NCBI RefSeq assembly: GCF_900104795.1
Contig: NZ_FNTG01000002.1
Location: 2,294,001 to 2,358,000, forward strand
DNA: 64,000 nucleotides
Direction of reading: 5' to 3'
Source of the DNA: Burkholderia sp. WP9
GTDB taxonomy: Bacteria; Pseudomonadota; Gammaproteobacteria; Burkholderiales; Burkholderiaceae
The stretch's first letter is position 1, and the number at the start of each line of letters is the position of its first letter. Positions 1 to 8,595 of this stretch are shown here, piece after piece. The translations under genes and the position numbers were made by a program. Below the pieces are notes generated by a model that was not told where the DNA came from, did not search any database, and worked only from the letters and a program-made list of their open reading frames with translations.

Positions 1-2
1 CT

Positions 3-386
3 CCGCGGCATCCATTGCGTCAGGCGTTCAAGCGCAACGACTTACGCAACTGGTTGCCGCGCGCCCCTGTCCTTTTGTGCGGCGGCCAGTCCGATCCCAC
101 TGTGTTCTTTTTCAACGCGCGTATCGAGCAGGCATACTGGCAGAACGCCAAGGTGCCTGCGGGACTCACGTCCGTGCTGGATGTGGATTCCGCCGTCGCC
201 GGGCCCGGCGATCCGTACGCGCCGATCAAACAGGGTTTCGCGAGCGCGAAGGCGGAAGTCGCGAGTCAGGCTGTCGCCGGCGGTGCGACCGACGGCGGAG
301 CAGCGGCGGTATTGCGTGCCTATCACGGCAGACTGGTGGCGTCGTTCTGCATGTTGGCGGCGCGGGCTTTCTTCGCCCGCTTCTGA
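3..386 (+). CDS. alpha/beta hydrolase, C-terminal part
   Basis: The frame is open from the left edge, so this is the C-terminal ~127 residues of a longer protein; the first in-window start-like codon (TTG at 15) is probably internal. The piece APVLLCGGQSDPTVFF resembles the strand and acid-residue loop that precede the end of alpha/beta hydrolases, and AYHGRL near the end could carry the catalytic histidine. The last ~20 residues are hydrophobic. A lipase, esterase or prolyl-oligopeptidase-like hydrolase is the likely class, but the nucleophile region lies outside the window. A GNAT gene follows 49 bp downstream on the same strand. Confidence 0.55.
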   Translation, partial: PRHPLRQAFKRNDLRNWLPRAPVLLCGGQSDPTVFFFNARIEQAYWQNAKVPAGLTSVLDVDSAVAGPGDPYAPIKQGFASAKAEVASQAVAGGATDGGAAAVLRAYHGRLVASFCMLAARAFFARF

Positions 387-435
387 GGGCCACGAGTGAG
401 GCGGCGATGTGCCAGGAACAGTGGGCTAAACGATC

Positions 436-1302
436 ATGACGAAGCGCAACGGGCACGAGGATTTCGTCGTGCGCAGTATGTCGGCCGACGACCTCGCTTT
501 GGCGGTGGAATGGGCCGCGCAGGAAGGCTGGAACCCCGGTCTGCACGACGCTGCCTGTTTTCGCGCGGCCGACCCGGACGGGTTCTTCATCGGCGAATGG
601 CGCGGCGAGCCAGTGGCGTGTCTATCCGCTGTCGCGTACGGAGAGACCTTTGGCTTCATCGGGCTTTATATCGTGAAGGAGGCGTTTCGCGGTCGAGGTT
701 TCGGTATGTGTGTCTGGCAACACGGCATGGCGTATCTGCGAAACCGTAACGTCGGTCTGGATGGCGTGGTCGCTCAGCAAGCGAATTACAAAAAGTCCGG
801 ATTTCAGCTTGCGTATCGCAACATCCGCTTTCAGGGCATTGCGCAAGGCGTCGTTCAGGGCGACGCACATGCCGGATTGCTGAACGCCTCGGCGCTGCCT
901 TTCGAAGTGTTGAACCACTACGATCGGCAATGCTTCCCCGCTGCGCGTGAGCGTTTTCTCGCCGCATGGCTTGCGCAACCTGATGCGATTGCACGAGTCG
1001 CGGTGCGCGACGGGCAGCTTGTCGGTTACGGCGTATTGCGGCGTTGCAGGAGCGGCAGCAAGATCGGCCCATTGTTCGCGGACAACGTGGAGATTGCCAG
1101 CGAGCTGTTCTCCGGGTTGATGTCGAGCATTCCGGGCGAAACGTTTTTCTTCGACGTGCCGGAGATCAACGCAGATGCGGTCGCATTGGCCGAACGGCAC
1201 GGCATGACGAGCGTATTCGAAACCGCGCGGATGTACACGCAGGAACCGCCCACGCTTCCCATTGAACGCATATTCGGCGTGACTTCGTTCGAACTCGGCT
1301 GA
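436..1302 (+). CDS. GNAT family N-acetyltransferase (two-domain, YitH-like)
   Basis: This 288-residue protein has an N-terminal GNAT fold (about residues 10-140) with the acetyl-CoA pyrophosphate-binding signature RGRGFG at 85-90, followed by a second domain (about 150-288) of the type found in YitH/HolE-like acetyltransferases. It would transfer an acetyl group from acetyl-CoA to an amine; the acceptor cannot be read from the sequence. The ATG at 436 follows the upstream hydrolase by 49 bp, so the two may be cotranscribed. Length fits the two-domain class. The family call is firm; the substrate is unknown. Confidence 0.82.
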   Translation: MTKRNGHEDFVVRSMSADDLALAVEWAAQEGWNPGLHDAACFRAADPDGFFIGEWRGEPVACLSAVAYGETFGFIGLYIVKEAFRGRGFGMCVWQHGMAYLRNRNVGLDGVVAQQANYKKSGFQLAYRNIRFQGIAQGVVQGDAHAGLLNASALPFEVLNHYDRQCFPAARERFLAAWLAQPDAIARVAVRDGQLVGYGVLRRCRSGSKIGPLFADNVEIASELFSGLMSSIPGETFFFDVPEINADAVALAERHGMTSVFETARMYTQEPPTLPIERIFGVTSFELG

Positions 1303-1373
1303 CCGCGCGGGATAGTGCATTTGGAGTTGCGTAGCCGTCGGCGGTGCAAATCGGGAACCGCCAACGGCATGGG

Positions 1374-1679
1374 CTATTTCCACTTCGAGCCGAGATTCTC
1401 CAGTCCGGCTTTCATCAGGTCTTCCGGCAACATCGCAATACGCAATTCACAGTCGGCGTTGAATTTCAGAAACCATGGCTCCGCGAGTGCGGGAATCGAT
1501 GATGCGGCGTCGATATCCACCACCATCACCGCCCCGCGTGCCCCGTTCTGCTCGGTAAAGTAGACGGTCTCCGGTTTTGCCTCTTCCAGTATTTGTCGGA
1601 TCACGTTCCCGACGCTGCCTTCGCGCACCATGGTGTTGAACGGCTCGTGCGGGATTCGTATGTTGAGAAGCATGCGCAT
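1374..1679 (-). CDS. small conserved protein of unknown function
   Basis: A 101-residue protein starting MRMLLNIRIPHEPFN. An excellent Shine-Dalgarno, AGGAGG, lies 5 bp upstream of the ATG at 1679, which favours this start over the longer open frame reaching 1754. There is no signal peptide or membrane segment. The alternating beta/alpha pattern (LLNIRI, TVYFTEQNG, GAVMVVDI) suggests a small ferredoxin-like or DUF3303-type fold. It stands alone, convergent with the GNAT gene and upstream of ogt on the opposite strand. I do not recognise a function. Confidence 0.7.
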   Translation of the reverse strand: MRMLLNIRIPHEPFNTMVREGSVGNVIRQILEEAKPETVYFTEQNGARGAVMVVDIDAASSIPALAEPWFLKFNADCELRIAMLPEDLMKAGLENLGSKWK

Positions 1680-1811
1680 GTCATCCTCCTGTTGACGCCC
1701 CAAGGGCCTCTCAAGGATAGGTGCTTCTATGCGCATGGCAACGTGGCCTGTCACGACGCGTTCAACGCGGCACGACGAATCCGGCGTGTTCGTCGCAAGG
1801 CATGCGCCCGC

Positions 1812-2444
1812 TCAGTTTCCGAACAGTGAACTTTGCGTGCCGCGGCTCGGCGCATGGCGTGCGGGTTTCGTCTGGGCTTCGGATTTAGCCCGAGCCTCGA
1901 CTGCGGGCTTTTCTTCGAGCGCGAACATATCGGTTTGCCTGTCGGCTTCCGCTTCCAGCGAAGTCTGGCCGGCTTCGAGCGACAGCAGAAACATCTTGTT
2001 CGCCAGGCCCCCCGCGAAGCCGGTCAATTCACCGGACGCGCCGATCACCCGGTGGCACGGCGTCACGATGGAGATCGGATTTCTGCCGTTCGCCGCACCG
2101 ACCGCCCGCACCGCGTTGACGTTGCCGATCTGCATGGCAATTTCCGCGTAGCTGCGCGTCTGGCCGAACGGGATGGTCAACAGCGCGGCCCAGACCTGTT
2201 TCTGGAAGTCCGTTCCCTGGAACGTAAGCGGCAGGTCGAATTCGCGCCGCGTGCCGGCGAAATACTCGTTCAATTGCCGTTCGGTATCGATCAGAACTGG
2301 ACGATCATTCGCTTCGATCCATTCCCCAAGACGCACCCGGTTCGGCTTGTCGTTCTCCCACAGAATGGCGGCGAGGCGCTCGCCGTTCGCAACGAGTTTC
2401 AACTGGCCGACGGGAGAGTCCATCAACTTGTAGGCGTAGGTCAC
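1812..2444 (-). CDS. ogt: methylated-DNA--protein-cysteine methyltransferase with C-terminal tail
   Basis: Suicide repair enzyme that moves O6-alkyl groups from guanine to its own cysteine. The active-site motif PCHRVIG is at residues 129-135 (Cys130), and the winged-helix segment with FGQTRSY precedes it. The GTG at 2444 is preferred because AGGAG lies just upstream; the frame stays open to 2519. At 210 residues it is about 40 longer than typical Ogt proteins. The extra tail (165-210) is polar, low in predicted structure, and carries two pentapeptides, QTDMF (170-174) and QSSLF (204-208), that fit the sliding-clamp-binding consensus QxxLF/QxxMF. The enzyme call is secure; the clamp link is inference. 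Confidence 0.93.
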   Translation of the reverse strand: MTYAYKLMDSPVGQLKLVANGERLAAILWENDKPNRVRLGEWIEANDRPVLIDTERQLNEYFAGTRREFDLPLTFQGTDFQKQVWAALLTIPFGQTRSYAEIAMQIGNVNAVRAVGAANGRNPISIVTPCHRVIGASGELTGFAGGLANKMFLLSLEAGQTSLEAEADRQTDMFALEEKPAVEARAKSEAQTKPARHAPSRGTQSSLFGN

Positions 2445-2741
2445 TTTGCTTGCTCCTGACGGTTTGGAGGCACAGATGCTGCACGGCGAGTCTGCGAATG
2501 CGCGCGGCGAACGGGCCACAACGGGTCGACATCCAACAGTGTCAGCCTTGTGCCCTCTGAAGACGCTCCGAATCTTGCTGTCCGGTCCCTTGCGAGCGTT
2601 CGCCCATCGCGGGGCTGCTGTGCTGAAGAGAACGCGAACGAAGCGTCACTGTACAACCGTTTTCGCGTCAGGCTCGCGACTCAGTAGAATTGATACCTTC
2701 GATACGAAGCGCGCCGGCAACCGGACATCTCCACTACGACT

Positions 2742-4076
2742 GTGACGACAACACTTGAACAACTCCGGACCGGACAACTCGCGGGTACTCGCCGGCTCAA
2801 ACTGGCATGCGGGTTGACCGAATTTCCCTGGGAGATTTTCGATCTGGCCGACACGCTGGAAGTTCTCGACCTGTCGGGCAACGCGCTCACGTCGCTTCCC
2901 GACGATTTGCCACGACTGGGCAAGCTGCGCATTCTCTTTGCCTCCGACAACCCGTTCACCGAGTTGCCGGAAGTGCTGGGCCAGTGTTCGCTATTGAGCA
3001 TGGTCGGCTTCAAGGCAAACCGCATCCGGCGCGTTTCCGGCAACGCGCTCCCACCGCAACTGCGTTGGCTGATCCTCACCGACAACGAGATCGAAGCGCT
3101 GCCGGCCGAAATCGGCGGCTGTACGCAATTGCAAAAGCTGATGCTGGCAGGCAACCGCCTGCGTACGCTTCCCGAGGCATTGGCCGACTGCTCGCGGCTC
3201 GAATTGCTGCGTCTCGCGGCGAATCAGCTCGGCGAACTGCCCGCGTGGTTGCTGGGTCTGCCGCGACTTTCGTGGCTGGCGTACGCCGGCAATCCGTTCA
3301 GCGAAGCGCTCGAGGCGGCGGCGCTGATCGACACGCCGATCGCCGCAATTCCATGGCACGAGTTGAAACTCGAAGCGCCGTTGGGCGAGGGCGCCTCCGG
3401 CGTCATCTATCGCGCCGCGCTTGCGGGCCGTCGCGATGCGTCCCGCGCTGTCGCCGTGAAGCTGTTCAAGGGAGCAGTCACGAGCGACGGCTTGCCGGAC
3501 TGCGAGATGGCGGCCTGCATTCGTGCGGGCGATCACGCAAATCTGATCCCGGTAGCGGGAAAGGTGAAGGACCATCCGGCAGGCACGCATGGCCTCGTGA
3601 TGGAACTGATCGATCCGCAGTTCAGCAACCTCGCCGGTCCTCCGAGCCTCGAATCCTGCACGCGCGATGTGTACGGCGCTGACACGCGTTTCGATGCGGC
3701 GTCGGCATTGGGCATTGCATACGGTATGGCGTCGGCGGCGCGTCATCTGCATGAGCAAGGCATCATGCATGGCGATCTGTACGCCCACAATATTCTGTAT
3801 GGCGGACACGGGCGCGCGTTGCTGGGAGATTTCGGCGCGGCGTCTTTCTATGCGCCCGGCGACCGGAACACCGGCCTTGCGCTTCAGCGTCTCGAAGTCA
3901 GGGCATATGGCTGTCTGCTCGAAGAGTTGATCGAACGATGCGACTGGCTGGATTCGCACTCGGACACCGCAGCGGCGTTGGTGGAGTTGAAGGACAATTG
4001 CTTGAGCGAGGCGATCGAAAGCCGGCCGTTGTTCGACGACATCGCCGCCCGTTTGCTGGCGCTGAAGGGCGATTGA
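2742..4076 (+). CDS. leucine-rich-repeat protein kinase
   Basis: A 444-residue cytoplasmic protein with no signal peptide. Residues ~35-190 hold about six or seven leucine-rich repeats of the LxxLxLxxNxLxxLP type. Residues ~208-442 form a Hanks-type kinase: glycine loop LGEGASGV (214-221), VAVK lysine (Lys240), a plausible helix-C glutamate (Glu255), catalytic loop HGDLYAHN (343-350, Asp345 and Asn350) and DFG (363-365). Catalytic residues are all present, but HRD is HGD, so activation-loop control of the RD type is not expected. Start is GTG at 2742 with only a weak upstream ribosome site. Partners are unknown; the gene stands alone between ogt and a sugar-binding protein. Confidence 0.85.
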   Translation: MTTTLEQLRTGQLAGTRRLKLACGLTEFPWEIFDLADTLEVLDLSGNALTSLPDDLPRLGKLRILFASDNPFTELPEVLGQCSLLSMVGFKANRIRRVSGNALPPQLRWLILTDNEIEALPAEIGGCTQLQKLMLAGNRLRTLPEALADCSRLELLRLAANQLGELPAWLLGLPRLSWLAYAGNPFSEALEAAALIDTPIAAIPWHELKLEAPLGEGASGVIYRAALAGRRDASRAVAVKLFKGAVTSDGLPDCEMAACIRAGDHANLIPVAGKVKDHPAGTHGLVMELIDPQFSNLAGPPSLESCTRDVYGADTRFDAASALGIAYGMASAARHLHEQGIMHGDLYAHNILYGGHGRALLGDFGAASFYAPGDRNTGLALQRLEVRAYGCLLEELIERCDWLDSHSDTAAALVELKDNCLSEAIESRPLFDDIAARLLALKGD

Positions 4077-4170
4077 TGATCGGCAAACAGCAGCGTGGCG
4101 AGCGTATCGAGCGGCTTTCATCCGAATGCGGCACGGCCATTCGTCGGCCCGCCCCAGAAGGAGAGATTCA

Positions 4171-5169
4171 ATGATGCAGAACACGCCTCGAGGAAAGCCC
4201 TATCGGGAGACGCGCCGTCGCGTGTTGCTTGCCGCCGCGTTGGCCGCCACCGGCATCACCGGCACGGTGGGAACCGTGGGCGCCGTGGCTGCACAGGGCG
4301 GCAAGCTCAAGATCGCGCTCGTGCTGAAGTCGCAGACCGATCCATTCACGGTGGCGATGGCGAGCGCCGCGCAGGACTACCAGCGGCATTTCGCGTCGCA
4401 ATTCGGTTTGACGGTGCGCGCCACGGCCACCGAAAGCGATACTGCCGGGCAGATCCGCATGGTCGAGGAGATGATCAAGGCAAAGATGAACGCGATCGTC
4501 ATCGCGCCGACGGATTCGAAAGCGCTGACCGCGGTTGTCGCTCGCGCGATCAAGGCGGGCATCATCATGATCGCGATCGACAACCCGCTTGATGACGCGT
4601 CGCAGGACGCGGCCGGAATTTCCGTGCCGTTCGTCGGGCCGAACAATCGCAAGGGCGCGCAGCAGGTCGGCAATTATCTGGCGGGGCGGCTCAATGCGGG
4701 CGATCAGGTGGGCATCATTGAAGGCAGTCCCGCCGATCGCAATGCGCAGCAACGCACGGAAGGTTGCCGAGACGCGATGAATGCGGCGGGCATCGGCATC
4801 GTCGCCGTTCAGTCCGGCGAATGGGAGTACGGGAAAGGCCGCGACGTCGCCTCGAAGATGCTCAACGAGCATCCGCAGATTCGCGGCTTGCTGTGCGGCA
4901 ACGACAATATGGCAATGGGCGCGGTCGACGCGGTTCGCGACGCCGGCAGAACGGGCGGCGTCTACATCACCGGCTACAACGATATCGACGCGATCAAGCC
5001 GCTGCTCGCCGATGGCCGCGTGCTTGCCACGATCAATCAGTTCGCCGCTCGCCAGGCGATCTACGGCGTCGACGTGGCGTTGAAGGCGGTGACCGAGCAG
5101 AAAAAGCAGAGCGAATTGTCGAGGGTGATCGAAACGCCGCTGCAACTGGTCACGGCCGCCAATCGCTGA
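4171..5169 (+). CDS. orphan sugar ABC transporter substrate-binding protein (RbsB-like)
   Basis: Periplasmic-binding protein of the ribose/galactose type (Peripla_BP_4). ATG at 4171 is chosen because AAGGAGAG lies just ahead; this leaves a twin-arginine-like export signal RETRRRVLLAAALAATG near the N-terminus. The mature part (332 residues in total) closely parallels the rbsB product encoded at 21238, sharing stretches such as VPFVGP, GIIEG, NAQQRT, LLCGNDNMA and DGRVLAT. No ATPase or permease is adjacent, so it may deliver ligand to the RbsAC transporter 17 kb away or to another one. A short hairpin follows the stop codon. Family is certain; ligand is not. Confidence 0.88.
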   Translation: MMQNTPRGKPYRETRRRVLLAAALAATGITGTVGTVGAVAAQGGKLKIALVLKSQTDPFTVAMASAAQDYQRHFASQFGLTVRATATESDTAGQIRMVEEMIKAKMNAIVIAPTDSKALTAVVARAIKAGIIMIAIDNPLDDASQDAAGISVPFVGPNNRKGAQQVGNYLAGRLNAGDQVGIIEGSPADRNAQQRTEGCRDAMNAAGIGIVAVQSGEWEYGKGRDVASKMLNEHPQIRGLLCGNDNMAMGAVDAVRDAGRTGGVYITGYNDIDAIKPLLADGRVLATINQFAARQAIYGVDVALKAVTEQKKQSELSRVIETPLQLVTAANR

Positions 5170-5191
5170 ATCGAGGCTGTTGTAAGGCCTT

Positions 5192-5219
5192 TGCGGGAGC
5201 GAGCCGTCTCACTCCCGCA
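5192..5219. terminator. hairpin between convergent genes
   Basis: TGCGGGAG at 5192-5199 pairs perfectly with CTCCCGCA at 5212-5219 across a 12-nt loop, in the 70-bp gap between the convergent substrate-binding protein and PRC-barrel genes. There is no T-tract on either strand, so termination is plausible rather than shown. Confidence 0.35.
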
Positions 5220-5239
5220 TCACGGCCTGCCACGTCCCG

Positions 5240-5671
5240 TTATTCCACCTTGACCTTGCGCGGCTTGGTCGCTTTTTCGAGCTTGTTGTACTCGAACTCG
5301 GGCACCGACTTCAGCGCATCCTTGGTCGCGCCGGCGAGGAACAGATTGCCGTCGCGGATCTGGAAGTGATCGACCGGAATCGCCACGAAGTGCTTGCCCA
5401 TGCCGAGGAAGCCACCCACCGACACGACGGCATACGTTGCCTTGCGGTCCGGCGAAATGATCACGTCATAGATGCTGCCGATCTTGTCGTTCAGATCGTT
5501 GTAGACAGGCTCGTCGATCAGGGCGCGCCGCACGCTCCAGCCTTTTAGCAGCGCATTGGTTTGCTCGACCGTGCCGCCGAGCGGCTGCAGTCCGGCAATT
5601 TGCGCGTAGGCGCCTTGCGACGCACAGATTGCGGCGAGAGCGGTCGCGCAGATGAGTGTCTTTGCTTTCAT
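5240..5671 (-). CDS. exported PRC-barrel domain protein
   Basis: A 143-residue protein with a clear Sec signal peptide (about residues 1-23, ending AYAQ) followed by a PRC-barrel domain (about 55-125) containing the usual NDKIGSIYDVIISPD and YAVVSVGGFLGMGKHFVAIP segments. PRC-barrel proteins of this exported type are common in Burkholderiaceae; their role is not well defined, with photosynthetic reaction-centre and RNA-processing relatives. The TTCCACCTTGACC end gives a basic tail. It is divergent from the MFS gene at 5861. Function beyond the fold is unknown. Confidence 0.85.
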   Translation of the reverse strand: MKAKTLICATALAAICASQGAYAQIAGLQPLGGTVEQTNALLKGWSVRRALIDEPVYNDLNDKIGSIYDVIISPDRKATYAVVSVGGFLGMGKHFVAIPVDHFQIRDGNLFLAGATKDALKSVPEFEYNKLEKATKPRKVKVE

Positions 5672-5860
5672 TTTGGCTCCTTGTTATCTGTTGAACAGTC
5701 AGCTTCGTACCAAGGCAAGAGGAAGCACGCCGTGTGCCCGGGGCGGCGCGGATCGGCATTCGTGCTTCTCCGTCAATACTTAATTGCCGCCGGAAGGGTG
5801 TTTGTCAGGTGTCCACTGCCCGACAATCCGTCGATTGCGATATTTGCAGGGAGAATAAGT

Positions 5861-5896
5861 ATGAAACCAGGTATGAAACCGGGTATGAAACCAACC
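5861..5896 (+). repeat. three tandem 12-bp units at the MFS start codon
   Basis: ATGAAACCAGGT, ATGAAACCGGGT and ATGAAACCAACC follow one another exactly, each opening with an in-frame ATG. Unit loss or gain would shorten or lengthen the N-terminus by four residues and move the start relative to the AGGGAG ribosome site at 5848-5853 without breaking the frame. Confidence 0.8.
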
Positions 5897-7045
5897 TGGG
5901 CACTGTTGGCCCTGGCTGTCGGCGCGTTCGGCATAGGCACGACCGAATTCGCGCCAATGGGCTTGTTGCCCGTGATCGCGAACGGCGTGGGCGTCTCCAT
6001 TCCCGCCGCCGGCCTGCTGATCAGCGCCTACGCACTCGGCGTCATGCTCGGCGCGCCGTTGATGACGCTCGCCTTCGGCAGACTGCGCGCAAAGAAAGCG
6101 CTGATCGCGCTCATGTCGATCTTCGTGATCGGCAATCTGCTGTCGGCCATGGCGCCCGGCTACTGGACGCTGCTCGCCGCACGCCTTGTTACAAGCCTGA
6201 ACCACGGCGCGTTTTTCGGCATCGGCTCCGTGGTCGCGGCGAATCTCGTGCCGCGCGAGAAGCGCGCGAGCGCGGTCGCCACCATGTTCATGGGACTCAC
6301 GATCGCCAATATTGGCGGCGTGCCGGCCGCGACCTGGATCGGTCAGCAGATCGGCTGGCGCATGGCGTTCGCCGGCACCGCGGGGCTCGGCGTGCTGGCG
6401 ATTGCCGCACTGGCCGTTGCGCTGCCGCGAGGCGATGCGGGCAAGATGCCGGACGTCCGCCGCGAGTTGCGGGTGCTGGCGCGGCCTGAAGTGCTGATGG
6501 CGCTGGCCACCACCGTGATGGGCGCCGGCGCGATGTTCACGCTTTACACCTATGTGGCGCCGGTGCTCGACAATTTGACGGGCGCCTCCGCGGGCTTCGT
6601 CACGATCGCGCTGGTGCTGATCGGCATCGGCTTCACGATCGGCAACGGCCTGGGCGGACGGCTCGCCGACTGGTCGCTCGACGGCAGCACGAAGCTGTTT
6701 CTCGGCGCGCTGGCGGTCATCATGGTGGCGTTGCCGTTCGTTCTCACCAGCCACGTGGGCGCGTTGATCGGCATGCTCGTGTGGGGCGCGGCCACGTTTG
6801 CGATCGTGCCGCCGGTGCAGATTCGCGTGATGCACGCGGCGGCCGAGGCGCCGGGGCTCGCGTCGTCAGTGAACGTGGGGGCGTTCAATCTCGGCAACGC
6901 GCTGGGCGCCGCCGCCGGCGGCGCGGTGATTTCAGCGGGGCTGGGTTATTCGGCGGTGCCGATTGCCGGCGCGGTGCTGGCAGCGGCCGGGCTGCTGCTG
7001 GTTTTCGCCGGCCGTGCCAGGCGCCAGGCGATCGAGAGCTGCTGA
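5861..7045 (+). CDS. MFS efflux transporter (DHA1, AraJ/YdhP-like)
   Basis: A 394-residue 12-helix permease of the drug:H+ antiporter-1 type. The N-terminal signature GTTEFAPMGLLPVIA and GAPLMTLAFGRLRAKKAL match the sugar/purine efflux branch (AraJ, YdhP, NepI). The ATG at 5861 is chosen because AGGGAG precedes it; the open frame runs further upstream but that part overlaps the PRC-barrel gene and has no membrane character. The first 36 bases are three tandem 12-bp units, each starting ATGAAACC, giving MKPGMKPGMKPT, so there are three in-frame ATGs. It likely exports a small polar solute or drug; the substrate is unknown. Confidence 0.87.
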   Translation: MKPGMKPGMKPTWALLALAVGAFGIGTTEFAPMGLLPVIANGVGVSIPAAGLLISAYALGVMLGAPLMTLAFGRLRAKKALIALMSIFVIGNLLSAMAPGYWTLLAARLVTSLNHGAFFGIGSVVAANLVPREKRASAVATMFMGLTIANIGGVPAATWIGQQIGWRMAFAGTAGLGVLAIAALAVALPRGDAGKMPDVRRELRVLARPEVLMALATTVMGAGAMFTLYTYVAPVLDNLTGASAGFVTIALVLIGIGFTIGNGLGGRLADWSLDGSTKLFLGALAVIMVALPFVLTSHVGALIGMLVWGAATFAIVPPVQIRVMHAAAEAPGLASSVNVGAFNLGNALGAAAGGAVISAGLGYSAVPIAGAVLAAAGLLLVFAGRARRQAIESC

Positions 7046-7290
7046 CGGTGAGGCTTCGATCGACTGTGCCAACCTCGTCTCGTCCGCGAGAAGAGAGCCG
7101 CTAGCAGACGGACGGCACGCAGTCCACGGTTCTGTACGCGCGGCCACAGAGCGTACTGCGGCAACCATGCACAATCGGAGCGAGATCCGGGCGGCGCCTG
7201 CGGCGCACCGGCGCCATGCGCGCCCGGGCCGCCTGCCGCCGCGCGTCGATGCACGGCGACGGCGATAACCCTCTGCCGATTGGAGACGCA

Positions 7291-8463
7291 ATGGGTTGGA
7301 AAAGCCTGCTGATTGAATCGCCGGTCTGGTTGATGGGCCGGTTTCACCGTCCACGGTTCGACCCGCATCGCGACACGCCGCGCGAGATTCTCGTGCTGCG
7401 TCCGAACGATTTCGGCGAGCTGCTCACCACCACGCCGCTCTTCGAAGCGCTGCGCACGCGCTTTCCGACCACACGCCTGATCGCGGGCGTGGGCAGTTGG
7501 GGGCGTCCGATTCTCGAGAACAACCCTTTCGTCGACGAGATCGTGGAGATCGACGCGCCCTGGAATAACAAGCTGGTCGAGGACCGCTCGCACCGCAACG
7601 TGTTGCGTTTTCTGTGGAAGTCGCCGCAAGTCGCCGCGCTGCGCGCGCGCGGCGGCTTCGATGTCGGTATCGATGTGCTGGGCAGCTACATGGGCGCGCT
7701 GCTGCTGATGCGCGCCGGTGTGCGTTATCGCATCGGCGTGCGCGGTTATCGCGGCGGCTGGAGCGGGTGTCAGGCGCATATCGAATTCGCTGCCCGGCAA
7801 TGCGGACGCGCGGCACTCGCGCAGGGCGAGCTGCTGGGCGCAACGGCGCTGCCGGAAGCACGCCCCCAACTGTTTCTGACCGACGACGAGCGCGCAAGCG
7901 CCGCGCGGATCTGGAATACGGCTAGCGTGCCGGGCCGTCGCACCGTGCGATTGATCGTCGGTGTCGGGGCGGGTGTTCCGACCAAGGCGTGGGACGCTCG
8001 CCAGGTCGGCGCCGCACTCGCGCAGATCACGCAGACGCTCGAACAAGCGGGCGATGCGTGCGATATCGTGATCGTCGGCAGCAAAGCCGATCAAGCGCGT
8101 GCCGCCGAGGCGATCGCCGCAGCGGGGCCGCGCGTGCCGGTCCGCTCGGTAGCCGGCGAGGTGCCGATGCGCATCATGTTCGCCCTCACGGAACAGGCCG
8201 GCGTCGTGCTGACGAACTCCACGATGCTGATGCACGTCGCGGCCGCGTTTCGCCGTCCGACTGTCGCCGTGATCGGCGGCAGCGTGACCAAACCCGAACG
8301 GCACGATGCCATCTGGGGCTACCCGCCGCCGTACCGCAGCGTGTCACCCGAGCAGTATGTCGCGGGCGAGCACGCGCGGAACTGGCCGAGCGTCGAGCGG
8401 GTCGTGCAAGCGGTTCTGGAGGCGGTCGGCACGCAGCGGGCGCAAGTCAGCGCGGCGGCCTGA
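7291..8463 (+). CDS. glycosyltransferase family 9 (heptosyltransferase-like)
   Basis: A 390-residue protein of the ADP-heptose:LPS heptosyltransferase superfamily. It opens the catalytic core with REILVLRPNDFGELLTTTP, the usual N-terminal strand and loop, and the C-terminal half has the nucleotide-sugar site VVLTNSTMLMHVAAAFRRPTV (GT9 members have TxxxHLAAALG-like segments here). ATG at 7291 follows TGGAGA; the open frame to 7216 has no ribosome site. It would add a heptose or another sugar to a surface glycan at the inner face of the membrane. It is isolated from other LPS genes, so its acceptor is uncertain. Confidence 0.85.
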   Translation: MGWKSLLIESPVWLMGRFHRPRFDPHRDTPREILVLRPNDFGELLTTTPLFEALRTRFPTTRLIAGVGSWGRPILENNPFVDEIVEIDAPWNNKLVEDRSHRNVLRFLWKSPQVAALRARGGFDVGIDVLGSYMGALLLMRAGVRYRIGVRGYRGGWSGCQAHIEFAARQCGRAALAQGELLGATALPEARPQLFLTDDERASAARIWNTASVPGRRTVRLIVGVGAGVPTKAWDARQVGAALAQITQTLEQAGDACDIVIVGSKADQARAAEAIAAAGPRVPVRSVAGEVPMRIMFALTEQAGVVLTNSTMLMHVAAAFRRPTVAVIGGSVTKPERHDAIWGYPPPYRSVSPEQYVAGEHARNWPSVERVVQAVLEAVGTQRAQVSAAA

Positions 8464-8595
8464 TGTCGTACCGGCTCGTTCGCCATTGACGTTGATACGC
8501 CAGAACTCTCGAACCTCCATCGCGGCGGCATCGCTCGGCTGACCAAACGGGGCTCGCTGAATCGCGGAACATTGCCGTGCGCGATTTTAGAGCGA

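Noticed and set aside
6946..8304. A 452-codon minus-strand frame across the MFS end and GT9 gene
   Set aside because: It is antisense to the GT9 gene, which has a clear fold and ribosome site; the translation is compositionally biased.
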